DNA of 64,000 nucleotides from the NCBI RefSeq assembly GCF_040581485.1, contig NC_090131.1, positions 11,284,001 through 11,348,000 of the forward strand, read 5' to 3'. The position numbers were made by a program, and so were the translations under genes. This document shows positions 1 through 10,000 of the stretch, piece by piece. This stretch comes from Linepithema humile. Lineage: Eukaryota; Arthropoda; Insecta; Hymenoptera; Formicidae. Each line of letters opens with the position of its first letter. Within the stretch, counting starts at the first letter, position 1. The notes under the pieces were generated by a model. That model did not search any database, was not told where the DNA came from, and saw only the letters and a list, made by a program, of their open reading frames with translations.

Positions 1-936
1 TGAATGTAATTATAAGGGATAAGAGCAGCTTCCTGAAGAATCCGATTTTGTAATTCATCCAGATTTTGTTGTTTCGTTTTGTAAACTCTTTCTTTTAAAT
101 AACCCCACAGAAAGTAGTCGAGAGGTGTTAGGTCAGGCGATCCTGGAGGCCACTCGATAGCTCCTCTCCTACCTATCCATTGCTCAGGAAACATTGTGCT
201 TAGATAATGACGGACGTTCCTTCCGTAATGCGGCGCAGCACCATCTTGTTGAAACCATGTGTCCTCAAAATTGTCCTCCACGATAGCCTGTATTGCTGGA
301 ATTATTTCATGTCTTAGCATATCCTCGTACTTCGCAGCTGTTAAATTTCCATCGATAAAAAATGGACCAATGAGGGCATTATTGAGAATGCTTGCCCACA
401 CATTTAATTTTTGCGGATATTGCGTGTGTGTTTCTTCAATCCAGTGAGGATTTGCGTCAGACCAGAATCTGCAATTGTGCTGTTGCCATTTATCTGAAAT
501 GTTGCTTCATCTGAGAAAACTATGTTTGATAGAAAGTTAGGATCCTCGTCTATTCTTTCCATCATCAACTCACAAAATTCAATGCGCCTATCAAAATCAT
601 CCTCATTTAGCTCTTGCACAAGATGGGCTTTATAGGGATAAAATTTATTATTTTTTAATATTTTAAGAATAGACTTTTGATTGATGTCATGTTGCAGAGC
701 TACTTTACGGCTTGAATCATGCGGATTTTTGATGAAGGATTGTAAAACATTTAATGATTTTTCTGGATTTGTTGCTGACTTTGGCCTACCTAATACTGGA
801 CGATTTTTAACACTTCTAGTTTCGTTGAAACGCCTTATCGTTCTTTCAACTATAGATCTTGAAATGGCAGTATCTTCATTGCCAAATAATAAATTCAGAA
901 GTTATTTAGGTGTCCCGATACTTTTTCCTCACTCTG
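1..936 (-). pseudogene. Mariner/IS630-family transposase relic, runs off left edge
   Basis: Reading the minus strand from about 902 down to 1 gives a transposase of the IS630-Tc1-mariner superfamily. There is a helix-turn-helix part near 900-620 (it includes RRFNETRSVKNRPVLGRPK), a first catalytic Asp in FSDEATF near 500, a second in a QQDGAAPHY-like stretch, and SPDLTPLDYFLW near the left edge. A frameshift near 483 breaks the frame after FQING. An in-frame stop at about 903-905 removes the N terminus. The outer end reads as an inverted repeat ending at 936 next to a TA. The copy sits in what looks like an intron of the minus-strand gene whose exons begin at 1032. It is dead and non-autonomous. 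Confidence 0.8.
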
Positions 937-1031
937 TATAAGAAAGAAAAGTCAAGAAAAAAAAGCCAACAGATTATTTACAATAATAATCATGCATAAT
1001 GCTAAAATATATATATAATATAATTACTTAC

Positions 1032-1383
1032 TACAAAACTTCAAAATTTTAACATTTTTATATGTGATCCAAGTATTAGTCGGTTTCTTCTTTTTTTCTA
1101 AATAATCACTTAGTTTTGATTTGTCAGGAGGCCATTTGCACAAAGTTGCGAATGTAACTTGTTTGCCATCTTTTGCATGCATCTTTATATTTTTTAACCA
1201 TGCAGTACAAGCTGGCACTGCATAAACATTTGATTCGACTTTATCATGTACAGGTAACTCTAGTACAACATACTGCAATAAAATACAATATTTCCTTTTA
1301 TTACCTCTTTCTCTCTCGTACATTATTTTTGTTTATCAACTTACCGGCTTATCCGCTTCTACTTGTATATCTATCTCACTCAT
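1032..1383 (-). CDS. Gene B, exons 1-2 of a probable DUF4806-family protein (partial)
   Basis: Exon 1 (1345-1383) starts at an ATG and encodes MSEIDIQVEADKP, followed by a GTAAGT donor. Exon 2 (1032-1272) follows a TTGCAG acceptor in the same phase (phase 0) and ends at a GTAAGT donor. The joined N-terminal domain has a YVVLELP start, a CKWPP core and a TWITYKN end. This matches the N-terminal domain that I recall from insect DUF4806-type proteins. Later exons would lie left of this window, beyond the mariner relic. Function is unknown. The assignment rests on motif memory plus good splice signals; it could also be a pseudogene or a gene captured by a repeat. Confidence 0.6.
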
Positions 1384-1530
1384 GATAAATGGATAATAAA
1401 AATAGTAGAAACAAAATACGAAGAATAATATACTAAATTGCACTACAATTGCACTCTTCTACTAATAATAAGATTTCCGCTATCTCGTCCCTGCTCAATC
1501 TTTGTCAGCCATTATAGCATCCCACACAAC
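1384..1530. other. Upstream region of gene B
   Basis: AT-rich spacer upstream of the gene B start codon; no clear TATA box or other gene seen. Confidence 0.3.
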
Positions 1531-1755
1531 ACGAAGTCGACTTTAAGTCGATTATAAGTCGACAGAAGAAGTCAACTGTCGACTTTAAAGTCAGCCTGAA
1601 TGTTGACTTTTAGTCGACTTATAGTCGACAAATGTCCCAACTATAGTCGGCTTCAAGTCATCCATCAGAGTCGACTTTATGCCGATTGTATGTCGACTTT
1701 ATGCCTACTTTATGTCTGACGGTAAGTCATCTTTTAGTCAACTTTGCGTCAATAT
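1531..1755. repeat. Degenerate GTCGAC-rich tandem repeat
   Basis: More than a dozen variants of a roughly 10-20 bp unit built on GTCGACTTTA and its complement. Many form the 6-bp palindrome GTCGAC. The spacing is irregular, so this is an old or fast-changing minisatellite, possibly the inner part of the neighbouring foldback. Confidence 0.6.
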
Positions 1756-1992
1756 AATTTCCCAATCAATAGAAATTCAAAATTACACAATAAGTCAACT
1801 ATTTTATAGTTAATCCCTTAAATATTGAGGTTCAATATTAAATTGACCAGTACAAAATATTGACCAATTTAGTATTGACCAGTACAAATTAATAAAGTAC
1901 TGGCCAATTTAATATTCAGCCTCAATACTTAATTTCTGTAAGGGATTAACCAAAAAATAGTCGATTTATTGTGTAATTTTGAATGAATTGAA
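1756..1992. repeat. Imperfect foldback (MITE-like)
   Basis: The left arm (about 1765-1870, with AAAATTACACAATAAGTC and GTTAATCCCTTA) recurs as its reverse complement at about 1875-1985. A long imperfect hairpin could form. No target duplication could be fixed. Confidence 0.6.
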
Positions 1993-2189
1993 TGTCATAC
2001 ATTTGGGTAATCTTATTAATAATGATAACTTATCACCGAATAAATTCATATTTAAGTTGTAAGCCATAAGTTCAAATGGTGTGACAATTTAACCATGTAA
2101 TAATTGCCTTATTTGATAAATTTAAGTCATCTGTTAACTGGGTTAGCAGGAAAGGAATAAGGAAAGCAAAGGATGTACAATAAATAAGA

Positions 2190-2193
<4 letters not shown>

Positions 2194-2227
<34 letters not shown>
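2194..2227. repeat. (AT)n microsatellite
   Basis: Uninterrupted AT dinucleotide run between genes A and B. Confidence 0.95.
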
Positions 2228-2231
<4 letters not shown>

Positions 2232-2236
2232 TTTTT

Positions 2237-4340
2237 TCATAATAATGCCCTTATTCTGTCGCCAGCTCGTCGCAACCATTCCTTGATGCAGTTCTCAATT
2301 TCGGAAACCGTCGCTTTTTCTGTCTTGTATATAGTTTCTACAAATAGCATAACAAAATAAAATCTATCAGCAATGTTATGTCAATTGTTTATGTGCGTGC
2401 GTAAATATGCGTGTACTTGCATGTGATATGTTCAGTACATTTTCCAATATTGAAAAAACACGTATTTACTGTTTCAAAAAAAATCCATATTACTGGATAT
2501 AAGTATATATATAAATATACTCATTGTCTCTTTTTATGTGCATTGTTTAGAATTGGAAAATGTTTAATAAATTGCAAAAAAAAATAAATACCAATGATCG
2601 CGTCAGAAAGTTTCGTTTGTTTTAAAGATAATGTTTTTCTCTGTCCCGTCCAGGTATATAATTCGGCAACTTCATATCCAATAGTTTCGGACAGAACATT
2701 CCTGACCTGTTTGGGCATAGTTTCTCCGCCCACTTGTGACATTTTTTTAATCTGTAACAAATGTATTTTAAACAATATCATATGTGGCGGCTCACCGCCA
2801 CACCGCTACACTGACGCGGCATAATACACCGCGGCGCCGCTACGCGCCGCAGGCCTTCTGCCGAGTTACGAGCTTGCGAATACACCGCCAGGTTGCGCAG
2901 GCGGTGAAAAGCTTTCTCGCGATCAAGCATCGATCGAAGCGGTATAAAAGAGCTGCTCTGCAGATTTTTCTTCACTCACTCGCTTCAAGGCGAGCTCTCT
3001 ACAGGGCCCTTAATCTGAGTCTTACTCTGCTTTAGCAGAACTTAACCAGAGGCAATTTGTCTCGCCTTTTTCTCACGTTGCCTCGCAAGGCACGTAAAAG
3101 AAAAACAGAGTTCCAGCATCGGCCGCACACTTCAACCAAGCGGCCCGCTGACTCAGCAGTACCGCCGTCACCTCCTCAGACTCTAGCGTGGAAGCTAATT
3201 CCCCTAGAGTTCTGCGTCTGGTTGACTCGGCCACCAAGGGACACTCTCGTACCAGGCAACATCCGAATTCGGAGATCTCTCTCTCCTCGGTACACAGAGC
3301 ATTCTGTTACGCCGAGAGCCGAGACGGTTGCAGCTACAGGCACACCGGAAACTCGTTTCGTGGCCATCCAGACTTCGCCGCCTAAAGTTTGCTCGGAGAG
3401 CAGTTGTCAGACGGAAGACCATTTTCCGAACGGAGTTCCTCCAACACCGGGAAAGGGGCTACAACGAGCCAACTCGATTGAACCGTCTTTTTTAGGACCC
3501 GTTCAGTATATAAAGACGCGGCCGGTAATATCTTACCGCGCCCGTCAATTTTTCTTTTGATTCTCGGTCTTACACATTTACCGAGAAAGCGCCTCTGGCG
3601 CAATCAATTAATTTAAACAGAATACAACACTTGTACATATATTCATTCTCTAACGAGGAAAATAAAATAATATTTTCTAACGAAATTAGTTCTCAAAATC
3701 TTTAGCCAAATCGAACACATCCTTTGGGCAATACGCCCATATCATATATGCACGTATGTACTGTTATTTGACGTTGTCCAGACGCAAAAGTCGCTTCATC
3801 TTTTAAAAGATAAATTTAGTTGACGGGTTCAATTAATTATAGTTACTTATACAATTTAATGATAATTGAAGATTTTCTTGCCGCATATTTCATGGTTTGA
3901 AGCGTGGCTACAGAGTAATATAATCTCTGTTCAGTCAAAGGCGCGTGGAATGGTTTCGAAGCCATCCACATGTCTCCGACGAAACAGCAAAAAATTTGAA
4001 TTTTAATCTTTTTAAAATAAAAAAAAATATTATTATTATTATTTATACAATTAACTATAAAATTTCTTATGATGGACGAAGCGAGATTTTCATATGTACT
4101 TATCCATAAGTTGTAAATAACAATATACTCACAAATTGTCGCCGAACATTAGCTTCATTCAACTGCTCGTTGAAGGTCTCAAGTTGCTCCACAGTAGTGA
4201 GAGGGAAATTAGGCAATAGAGAAAATGCGTCCTCTTGTACTTCTACTGTATTTTCTTTATTATTTTCCAATAAATGTAAATGCGGTTTAGCTTCCTTTGA
4301 ATTTTTGAAAACGTTTCCAAAGTTCCTCGCCGGCATTTTT
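2237..4340 (-). CDS. Gene A, last three exons of a probable DUF4806-family protein
   Basis: Three minus-strand exons join cleanly. Exon 4133-4340 ends in RRQF at a GTGAGT donor. Exon 2592-2751 runs from a TTACAG acceptor (IKKMSQVGGETM...) to a GTATTT donor. Exon 2237-2337 runs from a TTTGTAG acceptor to a TGA stop. Phases agree (0, then 1). The protein reads FPLTTVEQLETFNEQL, then VGGETMPKQVRNVLSE, LYTWTGQRKTLSLKQTKLSDAI and IENCIKEWLRRAGDRIRALL, which is the C-terminal layout I know from DUF4806 proteins. The hairpin-ended repeat 2783-3738 lies inside the intron between the first two of these exons. No N-terminal exons are visible upstream, where transposons fill the window. Molecular role unknown. 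It may be a tandem paralogue of gene B. Confidence 0.7.
2943..2950 (+). promoter_or_regulatory. TATA box of hairpin repeat copy A
   Basis: TATAAAAG is conserved in all three copies (also 4574-4581 and, on the minus strand, 35267-35274). It is followed about 25 bp later by TTCACTCACT, a plausible start site. Confidence 0.6.
3057..3560 (+). CDS. Reading frame inside hairpin repeat copy A, unknown protein
   Basis: 167 codons, without a conserved ATG; the frame opens after a TAG near 3030. The N-terminal part is rich in basic residues (RKARKRK). A conserved C-terminal part contains TRPPR, PRAETVAA, CSESSC and HFPNGVPPTPGK. The same frame is open in copy B (4709-5119) and in the minus-strand copy (21279-21617). 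Over 95 aligned codons, copies A and B differ silently in 26 codons and by replacement in 22. That is far more silent change than expected for non-coding DNA. I do not recognise the protein. It may be an exon of a spliced product or start at a non-AUG codon. Confidence 0.5.
   Translation: MSRLFLTLPRKARKRKTEFQHRPHTSTKRPADSAVPPSPPQTLAWKLIPLEFCVWLTRPPRDTLVPGNIRIRRSLSPRYTEHSVTPRAETVAATGTPETRFVAIQTSPPKVCSESSCQTEDHFPNGVPPTPGKGLQRANSIEPSFLGPVQYIKTRPVISYRARQFFF
3747..4132. other. Intron sequence of gene A
   Basis: AT-rich sequence between the hairpin repeat and the gene A exon at 4133; nothing else recognised. Confidence 0.4.
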
Positions 4341-4708
4341 CTGAGAAACAAAAATAACAAGCTTCCAAATATTAACTATTACAATAAAAAACGCGATTCA
4401 AATAATAGTGACCGCCACATGCACCGAATACCACCGCTGCACCGAAGCGGTATAATACACCGCGGCGCCGCTACGCGCAGCAGGCCCTCAGCCAAGATCT
4501 AAACCTATGGCTACACCACGAGGTAGCGCAGGCGGTGTAAGGCTTTCTCGCGATCGAGAATCGATCAGCTCACTATAAAAGAGCGTCGACTCGATCTGCT
4601 ACTTCACTCACTCGCTTCGAGGCGAGCTCTTCACTAGGACTCTTAAGCTGAGTAATAGCTCTCTTTTAGTAGAGCGTAACCAGCGACTAGTTTCATACCT
4701 TTCTCACA

Positions 4709-5119
4709 GTGCCTAGGAAGGTACGGCAGAAAGAAACTAAGTCCCAGCATCGGCCAGCTGCAACTTCAGCATCGCCGTCGCCTCCACAGACTCTAGCTTG
4801 GAAATTAATTCCTTTAAAGTTCTGTGTCCGGTTGACTCGGCCGCCACGGGGCACTCTAGTATCTGGGGACATTCGTATTCGGAGACCTCTCTCTCCTCGG
4901 TTTGCAGAACGCTCTGCAGCGCCGAGAGCCGAGACGGTCGCAGCGCTAGGCACGACAGAGACTCGCTCCATCGCAATCCAAACTTTGCCGCCTAGGGCGT
5001 GCTCGGAGAGCAGTTGTAATTCCGAAAACCACTTTCCGAACGGAGTTCCTCCAACGCCAGGAAAAGCGTTACAGCGAGCTCCATCAATCGAACCGTCCCT
5101 CTTAGGACCGGTTCAATAA
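4709..5119 (+). CDS. Reading frame inside hairpin repeat copy B
   Basis: 136 codons aligned with the copy A frame. It keeps TRPPR, SPRFAERSAAPRAETVAA, CSESSC and HFPNGVPPTPGK, and stops earlier (TAA after LGPVQ). There is no ATG at its start. Function unknown. Confidence 0.45.
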   Translation: MPRKVRQKETKSQHRPAATSASPSPPQTLAWKLIPLKFCVRLTRPPRGTLVSGDIRIRRPLSPRFAERSAAPRAETVAALGTTETRSIAIQTLPPRACSESSCNSENHFPNGVPPTPGKALQRAPSIEPSLLGPVQ

Positions 5120-5268
5120 ATTAAGACGAGGCCGATAATATCTTACTGCGCCCGTCAATTTTTATTCTAAAACTCACGACCTTACACATTGCCGTGAGCG
5201 CGCCTTTGGCGCCTTAAACGCTCAAGCATAACTGTACATACAATCTCTCTGACAAAGAAATAAAATAT

Positions 5269-5661
5269 TGTTGCGTCCGCGGACTGGTATTTCACGCACA
5301 ACAACAAAACTCACGAAATCAAGCAACACAACACAACACTTCGAATAAACAGAGAACACTTTAATAAACAACACAGAACTTTACAATAAGAAACCGGAAA
5401 TATAATTTAAAGACCGGAGCTGTCGTATACGTCCGCCCGAGCAGACAGCTATCTCAGATCTGACATATGACAGTTTGTTTATAACTGTCATAGAGACCCT
5501 TTAAACTGTTAATCAATATTCGTTGTCTTGACAACGAATATAAGAAAGATTATTAATAAATGCCATTTGGCTTCAACTCTCTAATGACCGATCGATATTA
5601 TCGATCGGTCCGTCAGCTGTAATACACACAGCATCAGCGGCGAAATAGTACGGGCGCAACA
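5269..5661. mobile_element. Solo LTR (TGTTGCG...CGCAACA)
   Basis: 393 bp with 7-bp inverted ends (TGTTGCG / CGCAACA), flanked by ATAT on both sides (5265-5268 and 5662-5665). It interrupts the tail of hairpin repeat copy B. No internal retrotransposon sequence remains. Confidence 0.75.
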
Positions 5662-5728
5662 ATATATTTTTGTTAAATTGACTCTATCTTTTCTCACCAG
5701 TTCGAACACACTCAAACGCACGTAGCAA

Positions 5729-6031
5729 TACACTATACAGTTAAAATTGGATTAGACAATCGCATTAACTTCCTTGACGTAACTTTGATCTTGGAAAATA
5801 ACAGAATCATATTTGACTGGTTTCAAAAACTTACTTCTTCAAGAAGATATTTAAATTACCATTCCCACCATCCTATTTCGCACAAAAAAGGGACCATTAT
5901 AAGTTTGACCGATAGAATTTTTTTACTCTCCTACCCTAAATTCCATAATAAGAATTTTATATTGGCAATTAATATCCTTTTAAACAATTGTTATCCATTA
6001 AATTATATATTTTTTCGACCATACAAAAAAG
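5729..6031 (+). pseudogene. Penelope-like element 1, RT C-terminal part (5' truncated)
   Basis: Encodes the end of a Penelope-type reverse transcriptase: INFLDVTLILENNRIIFDW, then a histidine-rich block and GTIISLTDRIFLLSYPKF. It matches the minus-strand PLE at 42653-42950. The 5' part is lost at the junction with hairpin repeat copy B. The frame is cut at 6031 by the errantivirus insertion and resumes at 14765. Confidence 0.85.
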
Positions 6032-6573
6032 TGTTGTGTGTCGAAAGACCACAACGTAATAATTATAGGTTAATTAGGCAATAACAATAATAAACATTTA
6101 GAAGGCCATTAATCGAGGCCACTTCTCGAGAATCCTGTGACAAAAGTTATTTAATTATTAAACAATTAGGCGCTGACGCGAGCACTCGTTCTTAGAAGCC
6201 CGAGTGTCACTTGCGTCTAAAGTAGGTTAAACAGATCAGCATTTTGGTAACACAATGGATCGATATAGTTCAAGTCTCATTGTGTTCCGAATACTGATCC
6301 GTATAAATTAAGGCGGCACACAAGGCGCCGCGGGTTTTTATCAGCAAAGTTCCGGACGAAGCACGACACGTCGCGTACACGCGTAACCACGGTAGTACGG
6401 TCGCCGAATAAGTGAGGTGACAAGTGTAATAAGAAGATACCAAATAAAAGCTATTCTATATATATTCAGAAGTGCTTAATTATTCTAAACTCTCCGAGCC
6501 AAAGCCCCCTTGACCAGCACGGCGAATCCCGAATCTATACGCAGCGCCTACCGCCACCATAGTAGGCGCAACA
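6032..6573 (+). mobile_element. 5' LTR of errantivirus-like provirus
   Basis: 542 bp, TG...CA. Differs from the 3' LTR at one position by eye (6565 G versus 14752 A). Preceded by the duplicated target AAAG at 6028-6031. Contains an AATAAA-like signal near 6444. Confidence 0.95.
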
Positions 6574-6576
6574 AAT

Positions 6577-6597
6577 TGGTGGCAGCGGTGGGATTCG
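6577..6597 (+). other. Primer-binding site, tRNA-Leu type
   Basis: Three bases after the LTR, TGGTGGCAGCGGTGGGAT and following bases are complementary to the CCA-terminated 3' end of a tRNA. The complement contains TTCGAATCCCACCGCTGCCA-like acceptor and T-arm sequence, as I recall it for tRNA-Leu(AAG). Confidence 0.7.
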
Positions 6598-7015
6598 CCA
6601 TCTTTACCGTTTACCTGGATGTTCTGAATACCCTGATGACCTGGGCACGGCTGCAGCTGGACCAAGAAGCCTAACTCGAATAGTTAGAAGCACAGGCGCC
6701 AGAGCAAAAAACAACGCAAAAACGAAAGTTAAAGTGTTGAAACTGGTGACCAAGAAAGTGACAAGGCCGAAGCAATCCGCAGCAGCAAGCAGCAGAGGGA
6801 CAGCGTGAACCTAGCAGAACGCCGCAGGAGCTGAATCAGCGTAACCTGAGCAGAGCGGCCTTATCGCAGAGACGAACCGCGACCTGCCTCAACAGCCGAC
6901 AACCGGACGCAGAAGACAGCCCGACGCAACGGCACAAGCAGCGATTCAACATGCGAGCGATAATAATTCTGTAAGTTACTAACAAAAATTGTACACTAAA
7001 AGTTAAGCGGCGTTA
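6598..7015 (+). other. Errantivirus leader
   Basis: Untranslated leader between the primer-binding site and the gag start at 7016. Short reading frames only. Confidence 0.6.
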
Positions 7016-10000
7016 ATGTCCGAGGAACGCGATAACCCCAACGTGCAACTTAATCGATCCTGGCTATTCAGCAGCCAGGGCCAACGAGCGATAAGCGCAC
7101 TTATAAACCCGAGTCAGGGAACACAGCGTGCGACACGCGGAAATCGCGAACTCGAAACACAGAGTTCTAGTACCGAAAACGCGAGCGAGAATCCGGAAGT
7201 CCACGAGAATATAGAAATAAATCGACACTACTCTTTCGGGGAAATAGATACTAGTCTAATACCCGAAAGCGAGGATAGGGAAACGCGTCGAAACAGACAA
7301 ATAGGCAGTAGAACACCGAGTCGCGCGTCAGCAAATAGCGAGTCCGAACTGACCTCATACGATAGCAGTATATTCGATCCGCGCGAGATAAGATACCGGA
7401 GCATGATGGCCCAAGCACCGCGCAACATAACTGCCAGCGCGATAGACGAGGATATAGAATCGTTACGCGAACAACTAAGTAACGAGGGCGAAGAGACCGT
7501 AATAGAGGCTGGAACGCATAGAAATCGCGAAACTGAGCAGATGGAAATAATGGTCGAATTTATGAGCGACATGCGAGTTCAACTACAAGGGATACAGGAA
7601 CACTTCCACACGCAAATACTACGCTTACAAGAGCAGTTCGTCGATCTACAAGAACAGCAACGCGATATAAGAAACACGATCCGACCAGTCGCGTTCGGGC
7701 CTGATAAAAGGGCACAGGTTTCACCACGACGTGTAACAGAGACGAACGTGACATACGGACGTGGCCCATCCGATATACGAAGTAGGTCCCTACCCGCGAC
7801 CAGCTACATGCAATTAAAAGAGGCGCGGAGTATAATACCGGAAATTGACGGTACCGCGCAGCACAAAATTCAAGAATTTTTAAGCGCAAGCACATATGCA
7901 ATGGAAAGCATAAATCCTACAGAAGAGTCACAGTTACTCAAGGCCATATTGTGCACTAAGCTAAAGGGAAAGGTCATGCTCGATTTCCAGACGCGAAACA
8001 TACAAACGTTCGCGGAACTGAAGCAAGAACTCGAGGTATGCTATACGACCCGTAAAAGCATTGCTCACCTGCAGTTAGAGTTTAACACACTCAAGCAAAA
8101 GCAGGGGGAGGGCGCTCAAGCATATGGCCTGCGAGTGGATCAGCTCGCAATGAAACTCTATGAGTCAACGATTGAAGGCAAGGGACACACCGTGGCCGAA
8201 AAGAACACGATTAAGGGAACAATACAAGGCCAGGCCCTGCAAAATTTTCAATTAGGATTGCAGGAGGACATAAAAATAATAGTCCGATCGCGGAACTACA
8301 GCAATCTGCAAGAGGCGATAGCAGTGGCTGCCTCAGAAGAAAAAATGAGAGGCCCAAACGTAATGAATAAGCCTAATTACAAAGCGGTAGGTACCACGCG
8401 AGAAAAACCACCGCAATGTGCAAAATGTGGCAAATGGGGCCACCACGGACGCGAATGCCGCACAAGTCGTTTCGCTAACCGATTCAACTTACCCAAGGCG
8501 GACGGACAAAGAGTAAACGCTCTTGAAAAATATTGCAAGCATTGCAAAAAGACAGGACACTTGTGCGACGAGTGTTGGCTGCTAAACGGCCGACCCGAAA
8601 AGGGGGCCAACTCAAACGATAATGTACGCCCAAGAGCCATTAAATACACTAAAAGTGATAAGGGCAAGGGCGACGATAGCGATAACGAGAGCGAGGTCAC
8701 TGCCAAGAGAACAGCTCGACCAGCAAAAACTCTACAAGTCGCACATACTGATAAAATAGCGCAAACAAACACGGATTTGAATCTGATTAAAATCCCTGTT
8801 AAAGAAGCAAAAGGAGAAATATCTACCATGCTAGTGGATACCGGCGCTACATTAACATTAATAAAGTTAAAACATCTGAAGGGAGAAACGCTAATCTATG
8901 ACGAAAAAATTACATTAATCGGCGCCACCGGAAGAAAAACGGAAACTTTGGGGATAATTGAAGCCAATATACCCATGCGCAACAAGCGCATAAGACACAA
9001 GATACATGTAGTGGGAGATGATTTCCCCATAACACATGAAGGAATTCTGGGCGCAGATTTTTTGAAACGGCATGTGACGCATTGGGAGTACCCCACTAAG
9101 CGATTAACCATAGGAGAAACTACATTCAAGCTGTTTCCTTATAAGAAAATAACATTGGCACCACGAAGTGAAACAGTCGTGCAGGCCACGACAAGCGAAA
9201 ACGCTCTAGGAGTCGTGCACGTATTGGAGACACGACCAGGGGTGATCATCGGCGGTTGTTTAGTAAACGCCAGTGACTATAGCTGTCCCGTAAGCGTAAT
9301 AAACACCACCGACGAAGAGATCGAAATACAAGCCCCACACGTCGATATTGAGCCCATAGAAAATAAGGTGGAAGCACAAATCTTAACCACCGGAAAATGC
9401 GAAGAGGAGGATACAGTACCCTTATCGCGTATTGGAAAAATAAAAAAGTCAATAAGGACCGAGCATATGAATTGCGAAGAAGAAAAAGCAATATTGGCAA
9501 TCTGCGAAAAATACAGTGACATATTCCATTTGGACGGAGAACCCCTGACCTGCACCGAGGCACTGCAACACGAGATCGTAACTCGAGCCGGTACGGCACC
9601 CGCGAATACGCGACCGTATAGATTACCGGAAAAGCATAAGGCCGAAGTAAATAGACAGGTACAGGAAATGCTAAGAAACGATATCGTACGTCCAAGCTCG
9701 AGTCAATGGAACGCACCACTTTTGGTGGTACCGAAGAAAACAGACGCTTCGGGAAAACCTAAAATGCGAGTCGTGGTCGATTTCCGAAAATTAAACGACC
9801 TAACAGTCGGAGACTTTTTTCCACTGCCAAATATAACAGATATTTTGGACCAACTAGGGAATTCGAAATATTTTACAACATTAGATCTGGCATCGGGCTA
9901 TCATCAAATACCCATGGCAGACAGAGATAAGCAAAAAACGGCTTTTTCAACGCCCTACGGGCATTATGAATTTAATCGGATGCCGTTCGGGCTAAAGAAT

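Larger units (their letters stand above)
2783..3738 (+). repeat. Hairpin-ended repeat family, copy A (complete)
   Basis: The copy is 956 bp and is flanked by the direct repeat ATATCATA (2775-2782 and 3739-3746). It starts with a perfect hairpin, TGTGGCGG ctca CCGCCACA, and ends with GGGC aatac GCCC. A TATA box lies at 2943-2950 and an AATAAA at 3661-3666. A long reading frame spans 3057-3560. It could be a solo LTR, because it can be read as TG...CA with a 7-bp duplication, but 7-8 bp is long for an LTR element and no internal region is present. Other copies are at 4410-5728 and 17716-35434. Confidence 0.75.
4410..5728 (+). repeat. Hairpin-ended repeat family, copy B, split by a solo LTR
   Basis: Homologous to copy A: GC-rich promoter, TATA box 4574-4581, reading frame 4709-5119, and a tail with a TTCGAACACA block near 5700. 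The first hairpin arm is missing or changed and no 8-bp duplication was found, so the ends are less certain. A 393-bp LTR is inserted at 5269-5661, just after the poly(A)-signal region. The right end runs directly into a truncated Penelope-like element. Confidence 0.65.
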
